Position numbers and translations under genes: made by a program. The notes under the pieces were generated by a model that saw only the letters and a program-made list of their open reading frames with translations, was not told where the DNA came from and searched no databases. Source: Bacillota bacterium (GTDB lineage Bacteria; Bacillota; UBA994; UBA5500). Taken from it: 52,110 nucleotides of DNA. The stretch is taken from the NCBI GenBank assembly GCA_023436245.1, contig JAEZJZ010000103.1, positions 1 to 52,110 of the forward strand, given 5' to 3'. Of the stretch, positions 24,956 to 33,911 are shown piece by piece. The first letter of the stretch is position 1, and the number at the start of each line of letters is the position of its first letter.

Positions 24956-25813
24956 TTAATCCCTGCTTTGCCCGAGGAAACAACGCTGTATTTCGGATGA
25001 TACCATCTTCTCCCATCTCCTCAGAAAGGTTGCGGGGGAAGAATCAGTGGCAGAGAGGAGCATTTCCAGGACGTGAGCTACTCCATCCTGATCATTGGTG
25101 AGCGTAACCAAATCGGCAACTTGCCTGATCTCCGCTACCGCGTTGCCCATGGCTACTCCCAGTCCGCACTCCGCGATCATCTCCAGGTCGTTATGGTCGT
25201 CCCCGAATGCGATCACATCGGCCAAGGTATGACCTGACTGGCCTGCAATCAGGCTGATGGCACGGACTTTGTTCACATCCTGATGCATGATCTGACAGAG
25301 CGTACCGTTATCCGTTACCGACATGACGCAACCGCCGGGCAGTTGCTCCCGCAGCAGTTGTATGTCTGTGGCCGTGGACAATCCCAACAGCACCTTTGTC
25401 ACTGTTTCGGTACCCTGACAGAGCGAATCCAATCTGCAGGATGGCAGTCCAGGAAAGAAATCGTCTACCCTGCCTCTGGCGTAGAACACGTCCTCGCATT
25501 CAACCGCCACCATGCTCACGGCTCCGTTGTTGCCCATGCTCTCCAGCACCAGGCTGACATCGTCGGGAGCAATCCCCTGTCTGTGAACAAGTCTCCCGGC
25601 TTGGTAAATCTCTGCACCGTTGTAGCAGATTAGGGTGATCGGCTGCAGCTGTTCTGGCAGAAGATTGGTCACCGCTCGCGGGGGTCTAGCGGTGGCGATG
25701 GCGATTTCAACCCCTTCCCGCCTTAGCGAGTCCAGGACGTGCAGTGTGCGGGCAGAAATACTCTTGTCGGTCCTGAGCAGGGTCCCGTCCATGTCCAATG
25801 CCACCATTTTCAT
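24956..25813 (-). CDS. HAD-superfamily Cof-type phosphatase
   Basis: A 285-residue HAD hydrolase of the Cof/YwpJ class IIB group. Motif I is LDMDGTLLRTD at the N-terminus, motif II IATARPPRAV, motif III lysine in the central part and motif IV FGDDHNDLEMI near 220. These usually dephosphorylate sugar phosphates or nucleotides such as FMN or PLP. ATG at 25813 follows GGGGGTGAG; upstream codons lack a site. Probably co-transcribed with the M20 gene. Confidence 0.88.
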   Translation of the reverse strand: MKMVALDMDGTLLRTDKSISARTLHVLDSLRREGVEIAIATARPPRAVTNLLPEQLQPITLICYNGAEIYQAGRLVHRQGIAPDDVSLVLESMGNNGAVSMVAVECEDVFYARGRVDDFFPGLPSCRLDSLCQGTETVTKVLLGLSTATDIQLLREQLPGGCVMSVTDNGTLCQIMHQDVNKVRAISLIAGQSGHTLADVIAFGDDHNDLEMIAECGLGVAMGNAVAEIRQVADLVTLTNDQDGVAHVLEMLLSATDSSPATFLRRWEKMVSSEIQRCFLGQSRD

Positions 25814-25920
25814 GTACTCACCCCCGTAAAATGACTCAGGCAACGTTAGGCCATACACTAGCATGACTGCCCGGATGAGTCAATCACGGACCGAAGATTC
25901 GGATGAGCCTCCCGAGATTG

Positions 25921-26706
25921 CTAGAAGCCCTGCTCCATCAACCAGGCGGCGACTCTCTCCTCCCGCTGCTTGCTGTTCGCAACACCCTCTCGAGGCTTGC
26001 CGAGTTGCAGCTCTGAGACGATGCTGCCGTCCAGCATGAAGATGATGCGCTCTGTTCTGGCAGCCACCTTAGCATCGTGAGTGACTAAAAGGATGGTCGT
26101 CCCTGCCTGGTTGAGCTTGGTCAGAATGTCCATTACCTCGGCCGCCGCTTGAGAATTGAGCGCACCAGTGGGCTCGTCACCAAAGACGATTTCGGGCTGA
26201 TTGGTCAGAGCCCGGCAGATGGCTGCTCGCTGCAATTGTCCACCAGAAGCCTGTGTGATATCGCGGTCAGCCAAATCAGCTATGCCTGTCTGCTCCATCA
26301 GAGCGGCGGTTCGCTGGCGAATTGCCTGTCGATCAGCCTTTCTCGCTCGATATCCCGGCAGAGCGATGTTGTCCCGGATGGTCAGATTTCGCAGCAGATG
26401 ACTTTGCTGAAAGACAAAACCCATCTTGTTCAGTCGGAGGTGAGCCAAGTCAGTCTCGGACAGAGCCGTTATCTCTTGGTCATTCAGCCTGACCTGACCG
26501 GCAGTCGGCCGGTCCATGCCACTCAAACTGTAGAGCAGAGTTGACTTCCCACAGCCCGAGGGCCCCATCACTGCCACGAACTCACCCTGCTCAATCCGCA
26601 AACTGATGTCCTTCAGCACCGCTTGCTCGTTCCCGCGAGCACCGTAGGTCTTGCGAAGGCCTGCTGCCTGCAACGCAACATTCATCTTCACCATTCCACC
26701 TTTCAT
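25921..26706 (-). CDS. ABC transporter ATPase
   Basis: Nucleotide-binding subunit of 261 residues. Walker A GPSGCGKST near 50, signature ASGGQLQRAAICRAL near 155 and Walker B IVFGDEPTG near 175. The signature has ASGG in place of LSGG. The first ATG (26706) overlaps the permease stop (ATGA); ATGs at 26694 or 26685 follow AAAGGTGG and are alternatives. Partner of the large FtsX permease upstream; the pair resembles bacitracin-type (BceAB) exporters and other MacB-like systems. Confidence 0.9.
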   Translation of the reverse strand: MKGGMVKMNVALQAAGLRKTYGARGNEQAVLKDISLRIEQGEFVAVMGPSGCGKSTLLYSLSGMDRPTAGQVRLNDQEITALSETDLAHLRLNKMGFVFQQSHLLRNLTIRDNIALPGYRARKADRQAIRQRTAALMEQTGIADLADRDITQASGGQLQRAAICRALTNQPEIVFGDEPTGALNSQAAAEVMDILTKLNQAGTTILLVTHDAKVAARTERIIFMLDGSIVSELQLGKPREGVANSKQREERVAAWLMEQGF

Positions 26707-29060
26707 TCGGAAACCATCTGAGAAACACTCGCCTGCTGTATCTGCGCCGTGCTGGCCAGGGTTGTGACGGTCACAACCAGCGCCAGGGCCAGCGGACAGA
26801 GACCATAGGCAAAAATCGGGTTGATCATAAAGCTGATCCTGGATGCGCCCATGAGCGACCCAAGCAGGCTAACCATTGTCTGTCCTAGGGTATTAGCAGC
26901 GAACGTTCCGACGACGATGCCAGTGCAGAGAACCGTCAGCGCTCTGGTCACATACTGCACCCGAATATCCGTCAGAGAAAACCCAATGCTCTTCAAAATG
27001 GCCACCTCTCGGCTGTCCTTGGCGATCATCATGCGCAGGAACAGGGCGGTGATCAGTGCCGAGATGGCCTGGGCAATAGCGATGGCCAGGACGGTGACCA
27101 ATTGCAGTTGCCTGATTGTGGCCCCAAAAGTCTGAGACACGTACTCCTGGAGTTGGGTCACTTTTGCCGGGCGAAAGGCCCCGGAGTACTCGGCGGCCTT
27201 CGCGCGGAGGTCTACTCCTGGCTGCAGGTTCAGGTTGACGACCGACCAGAGCACGTTATCCGCATCCACGGGGAGCAGCGCCTTTGCCGTCCTGCCCCCG
27301 TTGGTCACGTCCTGATACAGGCCAACCACCGAGAGCTGGCGTTCCTGCCCGCCGGCCAACACTTGCAGCGAGTCCCCAATTTGCTTGCCGAGCTCCTGGG
27401 CGCTGAGATAGGAGAGAGCGATCTCAGCCTCGCTATCCGGAGCACTGCCCGCCAGGTACTCCAGCGGGAAGGCCGAGAAGTCTCCTGCCTCCACATTGAT
27501 GGTCTCAAACCGGCCGTCACTGCCCAGTACCCGGAAGCGGGAAGTGACGAGCACCGCGAACTTCTCCACATCCGGATCTGCCGCCAGCTGCTCCCGCAGC
27601 TGGGCAAGCCGCTGCTCGACCTGATCGAACTGCTGCACGTCAATCCTGAGATCGCTCTGTCCCACCCCCATGTAGGTGGCGAAGTCGGGCGACTGAATTG
27701 TGGTCAACAGATTGAGCGGCACAATGATGATGAAGGAACAGATCACGAAGATGAGACAGAGAATGACGAAAGCTTTGGCGCGGGCGAGCACGTCTTGCAG
27801 CCCCAGTGCCAGATTGAGGCTCAGCCAGCCTGCCCCGCCGGGGGTCAGGAGCCTCTGTCGGGTGCGGCTCTCCCCCATCTGGCCGGAGCGCAGGGCTTGC
27901 ACAGCGCTAATCCGCCGGAATCGGCGCAGAATGAACCGGCAGAAGGCGACGATGAGCAGCATCAGCGTGGCTGTGGCCACCGCCGGCACCAAGTTGAGCA
28001 GGGCACTCTGCTTGGCCATGCCCATGTAGAGGGTGATGTTCGACGTGAGCACCCGGTTAACGAACAGGGAAGCCAGATAGCCACACACGGAGGCGATCCC
28101 AGCCATGATGGTGTACTTGCTCAGGTAAAGCTTCCGGATACACCAGTCACTGATGCCGATCGCTTTCATGATCCCTATTTGCTTATAGTCCTCTTCCAGG
28201 CTGGCGATGATCGTGAACCGAAGGCAAAGTAGGGCGATGGCGACGAGCAGCAGGCTGACCGCAAGGGCAACGACGGCCACCATTCCGTCCGTCAGAGCGT
28301 TCATCATCCTGAGCAGATTGTAGTTGACGGTTGGCCCGCCTTCCGGCAGATTAGCCGCCTGATACGCGTTGCCAAAGTCGCCCACTCGCGCGGGGTCAGT
28401 GAGCAGAAACTCGATCAGGTACTCCGTCGGCCCCAGCTTTCCCCTGACTTTTTCAAAGTCCGCATCGCTGATCACAAACCGCTTTGAGGTAACGATGGAG
28501 GGGTTCATCTGCGCATCGCGCACGAAGTCCGCGACGCTAAACACCATGCTAAATGTCCCGTCGTCGATGCGCACGCGATCCCCCAGTTGCATCTGTTTCT
28601 GCTGCAGATAGTAGATTGGCACAGCGATTTCTCCGTCCGAGACGTGAACTGGTTCGTTAGCCAGGTTGAGCAACAAGTCAAATGACTTGTTTTGCTGCAC
28701 CAAGCCGATGTCCATGACGCTGTTCTCCTCCGAGCTCTGGTCGTCGCCGAGGAACAGAGCAGAGCCGTGAACCCCAATCATCTCCACCGTCTGCTGCTCG
28801 CTGACCAACTCATGCGCGGCAGCGAAGGCGTCGATCTTAGTCTGGTCCAGTTCGCCCAAGTGCATCTGCACGAAGTGCGGCACCTTCGCCTGAGCAAACA
28901 GGTCTCCTAGGGAACTGACCAACTGGATGATCGTGTTGGTGGCGCTGGCAACTAGCAGGGCAGCCAGCATCACGAAGATGAACAGGGCGGCCGTAACCGC
29001 TCGGTTGCGCTGCCAGTCCTTCTGTAACTGCTTAAGTAACACGCGAGTCCTGACCTCCAT
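26703..29060 (-). CDS. Large FtsX-like ABC permease (two FtsX domains)
   Basis: A 785-residue permease with an N-terminal helix (FIFVMLAALLVASATNTI), a periplasmic domain, a first three-helix FtsX block with CLRFTIIASLEEDYKQIGIMK, a further helix and large domain, and a C-terminal FtsX block (MIAKDSREVAILKSIGFSL). This fused, duplicated form pairs with a single ATPase gene. ATG at 29060 precedes EVRTRVLLKQL; there is no strong ribosome site and a TTG at 29090 is possible. No sensor kinase or response regulator is adjacent, unlike Bce-type systems. Confidence 0.88.
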   Translation of the reverse strand: MEVRTRVLLKQLQKDWQRNRAVTAALFIFVMLAALLVASATNTIIQLVSSLGDLFAQAKVPHFVQMHLGELDQTKIDAFAAAHELVSEQQTVEMIGVHGSALFLGDDQSSEENSVMDIGLVQQNKSFDLLLNLANEPVHVSDGEIAVPIYYLQQKQMQLGDRVRIDDGTFSMVFSVADFVRDAQMNPSIVTSKRFVISDADFEKVRGKLGPTEYLIEFLLTDPARVGDFGNAYQAANLPEGGPTVNYNLLRMMNALTDGMVAVVALAVSLLLVAIALLCLRFTIIASLEEDYKQIGIMKAIGISDWCIRKLYLSKYTIMAGIASVCGYLASLFVNRVLTSNITLYMGMAKQSALLNLVPAVATATLMLLIVAFCRFILRRFRRISAVQALRSGQMGESRTRQRLLTPGGAGWLSLNLALGLQDVLARAKAFVILCLIFVICSFIIIVPLNLLTTIQSPDFATYMGVGQSDLRIDVQQFDQVEQRLAQLREQLAADPDVEKFAVLVTSRFRVLGSDGRFETINVEAGDFSAFPLEYLAGSAPDSEAEIALSYLSAQELGKQIGDSLQVLAGGQERQLSVVGLYQDVTNGGRTAKALLPVDADNVLWSVVNLNLQPGVDLRAKAAEYSGAFRPAKVTQLQEYVSQTFGATIRQLQLVTVLAIAIAQAISALITALFLRMMIAKDSREVAILKSIGFSLTDIRVQYVTRALTVLCTGIVVGTFAANTLGQTMVSLLGSLMGASRISFMINPIFAYGLCPLALALVVTVTTLASTAQIQQASVSQMVSE

Positions 29061-29301
29061 TCCACTGCCGAAACACTCGCTCCAGAGCAACCGTTCGGCT
29101 TACCATGCAAGCTTACTACCGACCGGGGCACAAAGCCCCTAACCTAGGTTAGGGATGCAGGTTAGGAATGGAGCTCACGGTCACGGGGCGGTGGGTAAGT
29201 TGCGGCAACTGACGGAGGGCAGCCTGCGAAGCGAGTAGCCGGCCAGTCCGCGCATCAGCGCGGTAGCTATGATCTCCCGCGGGCTCTCGGAACACGAAAA
29301 T

Positions 29302-29327
29302 GGCTCTCCGGGGAAACCCGGAGAGCC
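29302..29327. terminator. Hairpin, GGCTTTCC family
   Basis: GGCTCTCCGGG / CCCGGAGAGCC, an 11-bp perfect stem closed by a GAAA tetraloop, preceded by AAAA (a T-run on the minus strand). It is the second of two hairpins after the MATE gene. Confidence 0.75.
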
Positions 29328-29382
29328 TTAGGGGTTAGTATGTTCTTCCGTGAGACACCCCTGGCATCAAGAGCGTGAAGAA

Positions 29383-29407
29383 GGCTTCCCGGGGTAGCCC
29401 GGAAGCC
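29383..29407 (-). terminator. Hairpin terminator of the MATE gene, GGCTTTCC family
   Basis: GGCTTCCcGGG / CCCGGAAGCC with one bulged base; on the minus strand followed by TTCTTC. Located 70 bp after the MATE stop. Confidence 0.7.
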
Positions 29408-29479
29408 GTGCATCTCAGTTGTCTTTGGCAGGTTGTAGATCGCCGGAATCGGCCTGCGCAGATCGCGGCACGCCAAGCG

Positions 29480-30916
29480 TCAAGCAGCTTGGCTCGCCTC
29501 AGCCGCCAACTCGGCAGCAATCCGGTTGACCTGCTTTCTCTTCCAGATACCAGACCGGTAGGCAATCGTCGTGATTACCATACCCACTAGCCAAGCGACT
29601 AACAGCGAGATGAAGATCATCCGTTCTTGCGCAAAGACAGTGGCGCCGGCTCGTCTGGCCATGGCCACCAGCGCATAGGCCAGCGGCACGCGCATGACTA
29701 TGGTCGTGCCGAAGCTGATCCACATGGGAGTCACGGTGTCACCTGCACCGCGCATCACGCCGGACAAGCACTGGGTGACGCTCATGGCCACGTAACCCGC
29801 CGCAATGATGTACATCATACTCATGGACATACTGATTAACTCCGTGTTGCCCGGGGTGAAGAGCTGCATCAATGTCGGGCCAAACAAGAGAGCGAGCGGC
29901 GTCATCACCAAAGCCGTTCCGGCCGCCATCATGATGCCCTGCCTCGTCCCAACCTGCAACCTGTCCAGCCGACGTGCACCCACATTCTGCCCGGAGTAGG
30001 TGCTCATCGCCTGTCCGAAGCTGAAGTTTGGCAGCATGGCGTAACCATCCACTCGCATGACCATCACGTTACAGGCCACGAACAAGGCATCACCAAAGCT
30101 GTTGATCAGCGCCTGCACAACCAGCATCGCGCAGGAGAAGATGACCTGAGTGAGCCCGGACGGAATGCCGAGGCGCACGATGCGCATCACGCATTCCTTG
30201 TTGGGCTTGAGGCTCTTCCAGGAGAGCGTGAACAGGTGATTCATCTGGCGAAGCTTGATCAAGCATAGCGCCGCCGAGATGAGCTGCGCGATCACTGTGG
30301 CCAGCGCGACGCCGGCGACGCCCATGCGGTCCACGAGCAGGATATCGCCGACAACATTTAACACCGAACAGATGAGTAGGAACCCCAGTGCCGAGAAGGA
30401 GTCTCCCAGGCCCCGGAGCACGCCCGCGAAGATGTTGTAGAAGAAGAATCCGGCTATCCCAATGAAGAAGATGTTCAGGTAAGCGCGACACCCTTCATAC
30501 ACCTCGGGTAGGGTACCGACAGCTTTGAGCAATGGGCCGGTAACCAGCGGCCCCACGATCATGATTGCCAAGGAGGCAATGGCCGTGATGGAGATGCAAT
30601 TGCCGATGGTCTTGCCCAGCTCTTCTTTGTTGCGCGCTCCATAATGCTGCGACACGAGAATACCTGCGCCGGTAGCAATGCCCACAAACAACGCCAGCAG
30701 AAGCATCATTACTGGAAAAGCATTACCCACTGCGGCCAGCGCGGTGTAGCCCCATTTGCTGCGGCCAACCACCACTGCGTCTACCGTGTTGTACAACTGC
30801 TGGGCGAAGTTGCCGACCAGCATGGGAAACGCAAACTCCGCGATGCGCTTCCAGGGCACACCGACGGACATGTCCCGAGGAGTGAACATATCTCGCACCT
30901 TAGCTAGAACTGCCAT
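29480..30916 (-). CDS. MATE family efflux transporter
   Basis: Twelve-helix multidrug/toxin extrusion protein of 478 residues in the DinF/NorM-like bacterial branch. FAFPMLVGNFAQQLYNTVDAVVVGR near residue 30 and GVLRGLGDSFSALGF near 165 are the typical first-half motifs; SGVMRGAGDTVTPMW near 390 is the second-half repeat. ATG at 30916 follows GGAGGTGACG. It stands alone. Substrate (cationic drug, metabolite) unknown. Confidence 0.93.
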   Translation of the reverse strand: MAVLAKVRDMFTPRDMSVGVPWKRIAEFAFPMLVGNFAQQLYNTVDAVVVGRSKWGYTALAAVGNAFPVMMLLLALFVGIATGAGILVSQHYGARNKEELGKTIGNCISITAIASLAIMIVGPLVTGPLLKAVGTLPEVYEGCRAYLNIFFIGIAGFFFYNIFAGVLRGLGDSFSALGFLLICSVLNVVGDILLVDRMGVAGVALATVIAQLISAALCLIKLRQMNHLFTLSWKSLKPNKECVMRIVRLGIPSGLTQVIFSCAMLVVQALINSFGDALFVACNVMVMRVDGYAMLPNFSFGQAMSTYSGQNVGARRLDRLQVGTRQGIMMAAGTALVMTPLALLFGPTLMQLFTPGNTELISMSMSMMYIIAAGYVAMSVTQCLSGVMRGAGDTVTPMWISFGTTIVMRVPLAYALVAMARRAGATVFAQERMIFISLLVAWLVGMVITTIAYRSGIWKRKQVNRIAAELAAEASQAA

Positions 30917-31126
30917 TTTCGGTCGTCACCTCCGTGGTCGATTACATACATTAGTCATCTTACCACGGAAACGGTAATGCTGGGTCGATGAATTGTCGGA
31001 CGCAAGCCGTCAGGAAGAAGGCTTCTGTCCCAATACCTGCGGATCAACACATGTTCAACCTGCCCGGACTTGCGACTCACTTCGGTAGCAAGCATGACTC
31101 TTTAGCCTCCAAATTATCAACTCGCA

Positions 31127-31155
31127 TTGCTGAGGTCTACAAGAAGTGCTACAAT
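31127..31155 (+). promoter_or_regulatory. Candidate promoter of the methyltransferase leader
   Basis: TTGCTG (31127-31132), 17-bp spacer, TACAAT (31150-31155). It would start a leader of about 350 nt ahead of the gene at 31514. Confidence 0.5.
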
Positions 31156-31161
31156 GGCCCT

Positions 31162-31513
31162 GTAGTCACTGACAAACCAAGCCAAACTTGAAAAGGTGGA
31201 ATGCCATCCGGCGCGTGTGCAGTCCCGGTACGTGCAAGGAAAAGAGCGGAAACTCGAGAATCAACAGCAAATGGAGAATCAGCCTGTCCTCGGCACATCT
31301 TCAGATGTGCAAACTAGAGCGATCGTTGCTAGCAACCATTGGCTCATGGTGGACAGCCTGTTTTGTCATCCATTTGCCCGATTTCGAGATTCCACTCTTG
31401 GCACAGTCCCGATTTCTTCCGTGTGAGGAAATTAGGCCGCAGAGTGAATCTCTGCGGCCTTTTCGCGTGCGTTTGTCAGTGACCGAGATTCAAGAAACTA
31501 GGAGGAATCACAG
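31162..31513 (+). promoter_or_regulatory. Long structured 5' leader, unidentified
   Basis: About 350 nt between a candidate promoter and the methyltransferase. It contains a GCACATCT / AGATGTGC hairpin near 31294, a possible 38-codon frame from ATG 31201 (GGTGG just upstream) and a strong terminator at 31435. I could not match it to T-box, SAM, cobalamin, lysine or other riboswitch signatures I know. Confidence 0.45.
31435..31463 (+). terminator. Intrinsic terminator inside the leader
   Basis: GGCCGCAGAG / CTCTGCGGCC with a TGAAT loop followed by TTTT. It lies 50 bp upstream of the methyltransferase start, so it would attenuate the gene unless prevented from forming. Confidence 0.85.
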
Positions 31514-32386
31514 ATGACCAAGACCTGCTTGCTCAGTAACAACGAACTCAACATCAGCCTGCTGCGGGAACTATGCAGCAAGCCCGAACCATTTACACCT
31601 GGGGAGCCCCTGTTCTGGAACGATCCGCACATCTCGTTGCAGATGCTGGAGTCGCACTTGGATCCAGGCGACGGGGCTAGCCGGAAGCACGAGACTATCG
31701 ACCGAACTGTCAAGTGGCTGCATTCTACACTGCCCATCCCTGCCAAGGCCAGAGTGATCGACCTCGGCTGTGGACCAGGGCTATACTGCACCAGAATGCA
31801 TCAGTTCGGTTGGAAGGTTACCGGCATGGACTACTCAGAGCGTTCCATCGCCTACGCCAAGCAGGCAGCCAAAGAGGCAGGACAAGACATCGAGTACATC
31901 TACCAAGACTACTTGACTCTAGACCATCAGGAGCAGTATGACGCAGCCTTCCTGATCTACTTCGACATCGGGGTGTTTGGCGACGATCAGCGTGATCAGG
32001 TAATCAAGCGCACCCATCAGGCGCTCAAGCCTGGCGGATACTTTGTGTTTGATGTACTAACCGAGAAGGGCGCACAGCAGGTCAAGGAAGCAGGGAAACG
32101 CTGGCGGGCAGGAAATAGTGGTTTCTGGAGGCCCGGTCCACACTTGGTGCTGTCAGAAACGTTCCATTACCCCGAGGCGGCCGCGTGGGTGGATCAGTAT
32201 GTGGTGATTGACCCGGACGGCGAGACGAAAGTATACCGAAACTGGGATCATTACTATACACCCGAGAACATCCGCCAGGTACTCCAGCAGCTTGGATTTG
32301 ATGTCGTAGCTATCTACGGCGACTTGATGGGAACTCCGCTTGACGAGCAGTCCGAAGCCCTAGGGGTTGTGGCTCGCAAACGTTAG
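31514..32386 (+). CDS. Class I SAM-dependent methyltransferase
   Basis: A 290-residue Rossmann-fold methyltransferase. Motif I is VIDLGCGPGLYCTRM near residue 81, then GMDYSERSIAYAKQ (motif II acidic residue) and LKPGGYFVFDVL. The N-terminal 60 residues (LFWNDPHISLQMLESHLDP) form a lid region. AGGAGG precedes the ATG. A terminator in the leader suggests attenuation control. The acceptor molecule is unknown. Confidence 0.87.
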   Translation: MTKTCLLSNNELNISLLRELCSKPEPFTPGEPLFWNDPHISLQMLESHLDPGDGASRKHETIDRTVKWLHSTLPIPAKARVIDLGCGPGLYCTRMHQFGWKVTGMDYSERSIAYAKQAAKEAGQDIEYIYQDYLTLDHQEQYDAAFLIYFDIGVFGDDQRDQVIKRTHQALKPGGYFVFDVLTEKGAQQVKEAGKRWRAGNSGFWRPGPHLVLSETFHYPEAAAWVDQYVVIDPDGETKVYRNWDHYYTPENIRQVLQQLGFDVVAIYGDLMGTPLDEQSEALGVVARKR

Positions 32387-32705
32387 TCCGGCACTCAGTC
32401 GCTGTCGCCACCGGGGGGTTACCCATCTGGGTGTCCACAGACCCTACGGGTACAACAGCGTCTTCTTAGGCTAGGCCTCGACTGGCCTGAACTCAGTATA
32501 GCGCCATTTGTCTTCTTGGCGTTTCCTATTCCATGGTCAAAACGGCGGCGCGGCTGTGCAAGCCGCGCCCTTTTCGTCTCCCGAGAACGCCACTGCCTAA
32601 ACCGACATCGTCGCCCACAAGAGTGCCTTCCTGTTCAATTCTCATGTCCATCTAGGCACACGGAAACACAGAAAGTCGTCGGGCGCTGTCCGGAAAAGTG
32701 AGAAA
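32387..32705. other. Intergenic region with terminator
   Basis: About 320 bp between convergent genes. It holds the terminator at 32547 and a short ACCC-ATCT-GGGT hairpin near 32424. No gene seen. Confidence 0.6.
32547..32574 (+). terminator. Intrinsic terminator (GGCGCGGC family)
   Basis: GGCGCGGC / GCCGCGCC with a 7-nt loop followed by CTTTTCG. Same family as hairpins at 37149 and 42522, including the preceding TTCC and GTCAAA context. Confidence 0.85.
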
Positions 32706-33505
32706 CTACGGCCGCCGCCGCGCGATGTACAGTCTCGTAATCATGTTGCGGGTCACGCAGCCGTGGAACTCGTCGCGAGCAATACGCTTCAGTTCAGCTA
32801 GAACGGCGCTTCGGTCTGGGCGGATGTTGACATTCGAGTAGGTCGCATAGAGGGCGACAACTTGATCGGGACTAAGAAGCAGGGGCCATGAGCTGGTGAA
32901 GTGCTGGATGGCTTCAAATGCGAGATTTCGTTCTAGCGCAGACAGACGGGCATCAGTGTCCAGGGCAAACGGCAGACCCCGCTACCCGCCGAGGGGCTCA
33001 ATGGGCCCGCAAGCAGCGCCTTGGTTGCTTCGTGGAAGGGATCAGGGCGGTCGCGATCGCCAAACACGTTCCAGACCATGGCCCACCAGCCGCCCGGCCG
33101 CAGCAGATTAGCCACCTTGGCCAGGGCTTGCTCCTCGTTCAGCCAGTGAAAGGCTGTGGCGCATACGCCGAGGTCAAAGGCGGCTTCCGGCAACACTGCA
33201 TCCTCAAACGGCGAAGCAATCACTGTGAGCGCCTCGTCCGGGATAGTTCTGCGCAGGAACTCGGCCATTCGTTCGTCTGGCTCGACAGCAACCAAGGGGG
33301 CCGCCCCACAGTCAAGTAGGCTGCGAGTAGCCGTCCCGGTCCCGGCTCCAATCTCGAATGTAGCTGCATCATGCGCCAGGCCGCAACGCTCGCGCAGAGT
33401 CTCAAAGACCCACTCGGGATAGGCTGGTCGCACGGCATGATAGCCTTGGGGGTCAACGCCGAACGCCTGGCGGCCAAACTCTCGGTCGATGGAAGACGCT
33501 TTCAT
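32706..33505 (-). pseudogene. SAM-dependent methyltransferase broken by one frameshift
   Basis: ATG 33505 opens a class I methyltransferase with motif I FEIGAGTGTATRSLL near residue 50 and LRPGGWWAMVWNVFG near 135. Around 32975-32990 the frame shifts. The next frame continues as LPFALDTDARLSALERN and runs to a TAG at 32706-32708, ending LYIARRRP, a natural C-terminus for this family. The intact protein would be about 265 residues. One missing base explains it. As with the GNAT gene at 21 kb, a sequencing error or a young pseudogene are both possible. The ATG abuts the stop of a small upstream frame (TGAATG). Confidence 0.82.
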
Positions 33506-33742
33506 TCAGAACACCTCACTCTCTTCGACGCTTGCAGGTTCCCGGAGCTCGCACTTGAGGCCGATATCGACCTCATGGATACGTGCACTGCCAAGGGGAA
33601 TCAGTTCCGTGTTATGCCAAGTGCTCAAAGCGGCAACCCGACCCAGGAGCGATAGCAGTTTGCTGACCAGTTCGCCACTGTATGCAAGGCCTCCTGCTTC
33701 GCCCACAGTGCAAGCCCATGGCCCCGTCTTCCGCTTGCCCAA
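33506..33742 (-). CDS. Small protein of unknown function, possibly truncated
   Basis: A 78-residue frame ending directly against the methyltransferase start (TGAATG), which suggests translational coupling. It begins with a TTG and no clear ribosome site. The same frame stays open for about 15 more plausible codons (ending WEIED) back to a TAG, without any start codon. It may therefore be the 3' remnant of a longer gene. I do not recognise the sequence (features TWHNTELIPLGSARIHEVDI). Low certainty. Confidence 0.4.
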   Translation of the reverse strand: MGKRKTGPWACTVGEAGGLAYSGELVSKLLSLLGRVAALSTWHNTELIPLGSARIHEVDIGLKCELREPASVEESEVF

Positions 33743-33858
33743 GTCCTCGATCTCCCATTTTCGTAGAAGCCAGCTGTGCCTGCCGTCATAGCAGGCAAGA
33801 CTCTAGCAGAGATGAGAGGCGCCGCTCCTTGACAGCAGGCGAGGCGGGTGCTATTCTC

Positions 33859-33882
33859 CGATATGCGATATATCGCATATCG
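33859..33882. promoter_or_regulatory. 24-bp perfect palindrome, probable operator
   Basis: CGATATGCGATA and its exact reverse complement meet at 33870/33871. It ends 29 bp upstream of the dpaL start. A GntR-family regulator is the next gene in the operon, so this is a likely autoregulatory binding site; the assignment is inference. Confidence 0.65.
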
Positions 33883-33911
33883 AAATCTGGCTATGAGGGG
33901 AATCGGACAGC

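Larger units (their letters stand above)
29061..29479. other. Intergenic region with tandem terminator hairpins
   Basis: About 420 bp between the permease start and the MATE stop. It holds two hairpins (29302 and 29383) and otherwise nothing I can assign. Confidence 0.6.

Noticed and set aside
31196..31426. 76-codon frame in the methyltransferase leader
   Set aside because: It starts at a GTG without good spacing, crosses hairpins and has no recognisable content; treated as leader RNA. A shorter ATG frame at 31201 is only mentioned as a possible leader peptide.
32406..32470. Possible small riboswitch after the methyltransferase gene
   Set aside because: Only a short ACCC/GGGT hairpin is visible; no conserved core and the neighbouring gene is convergent.
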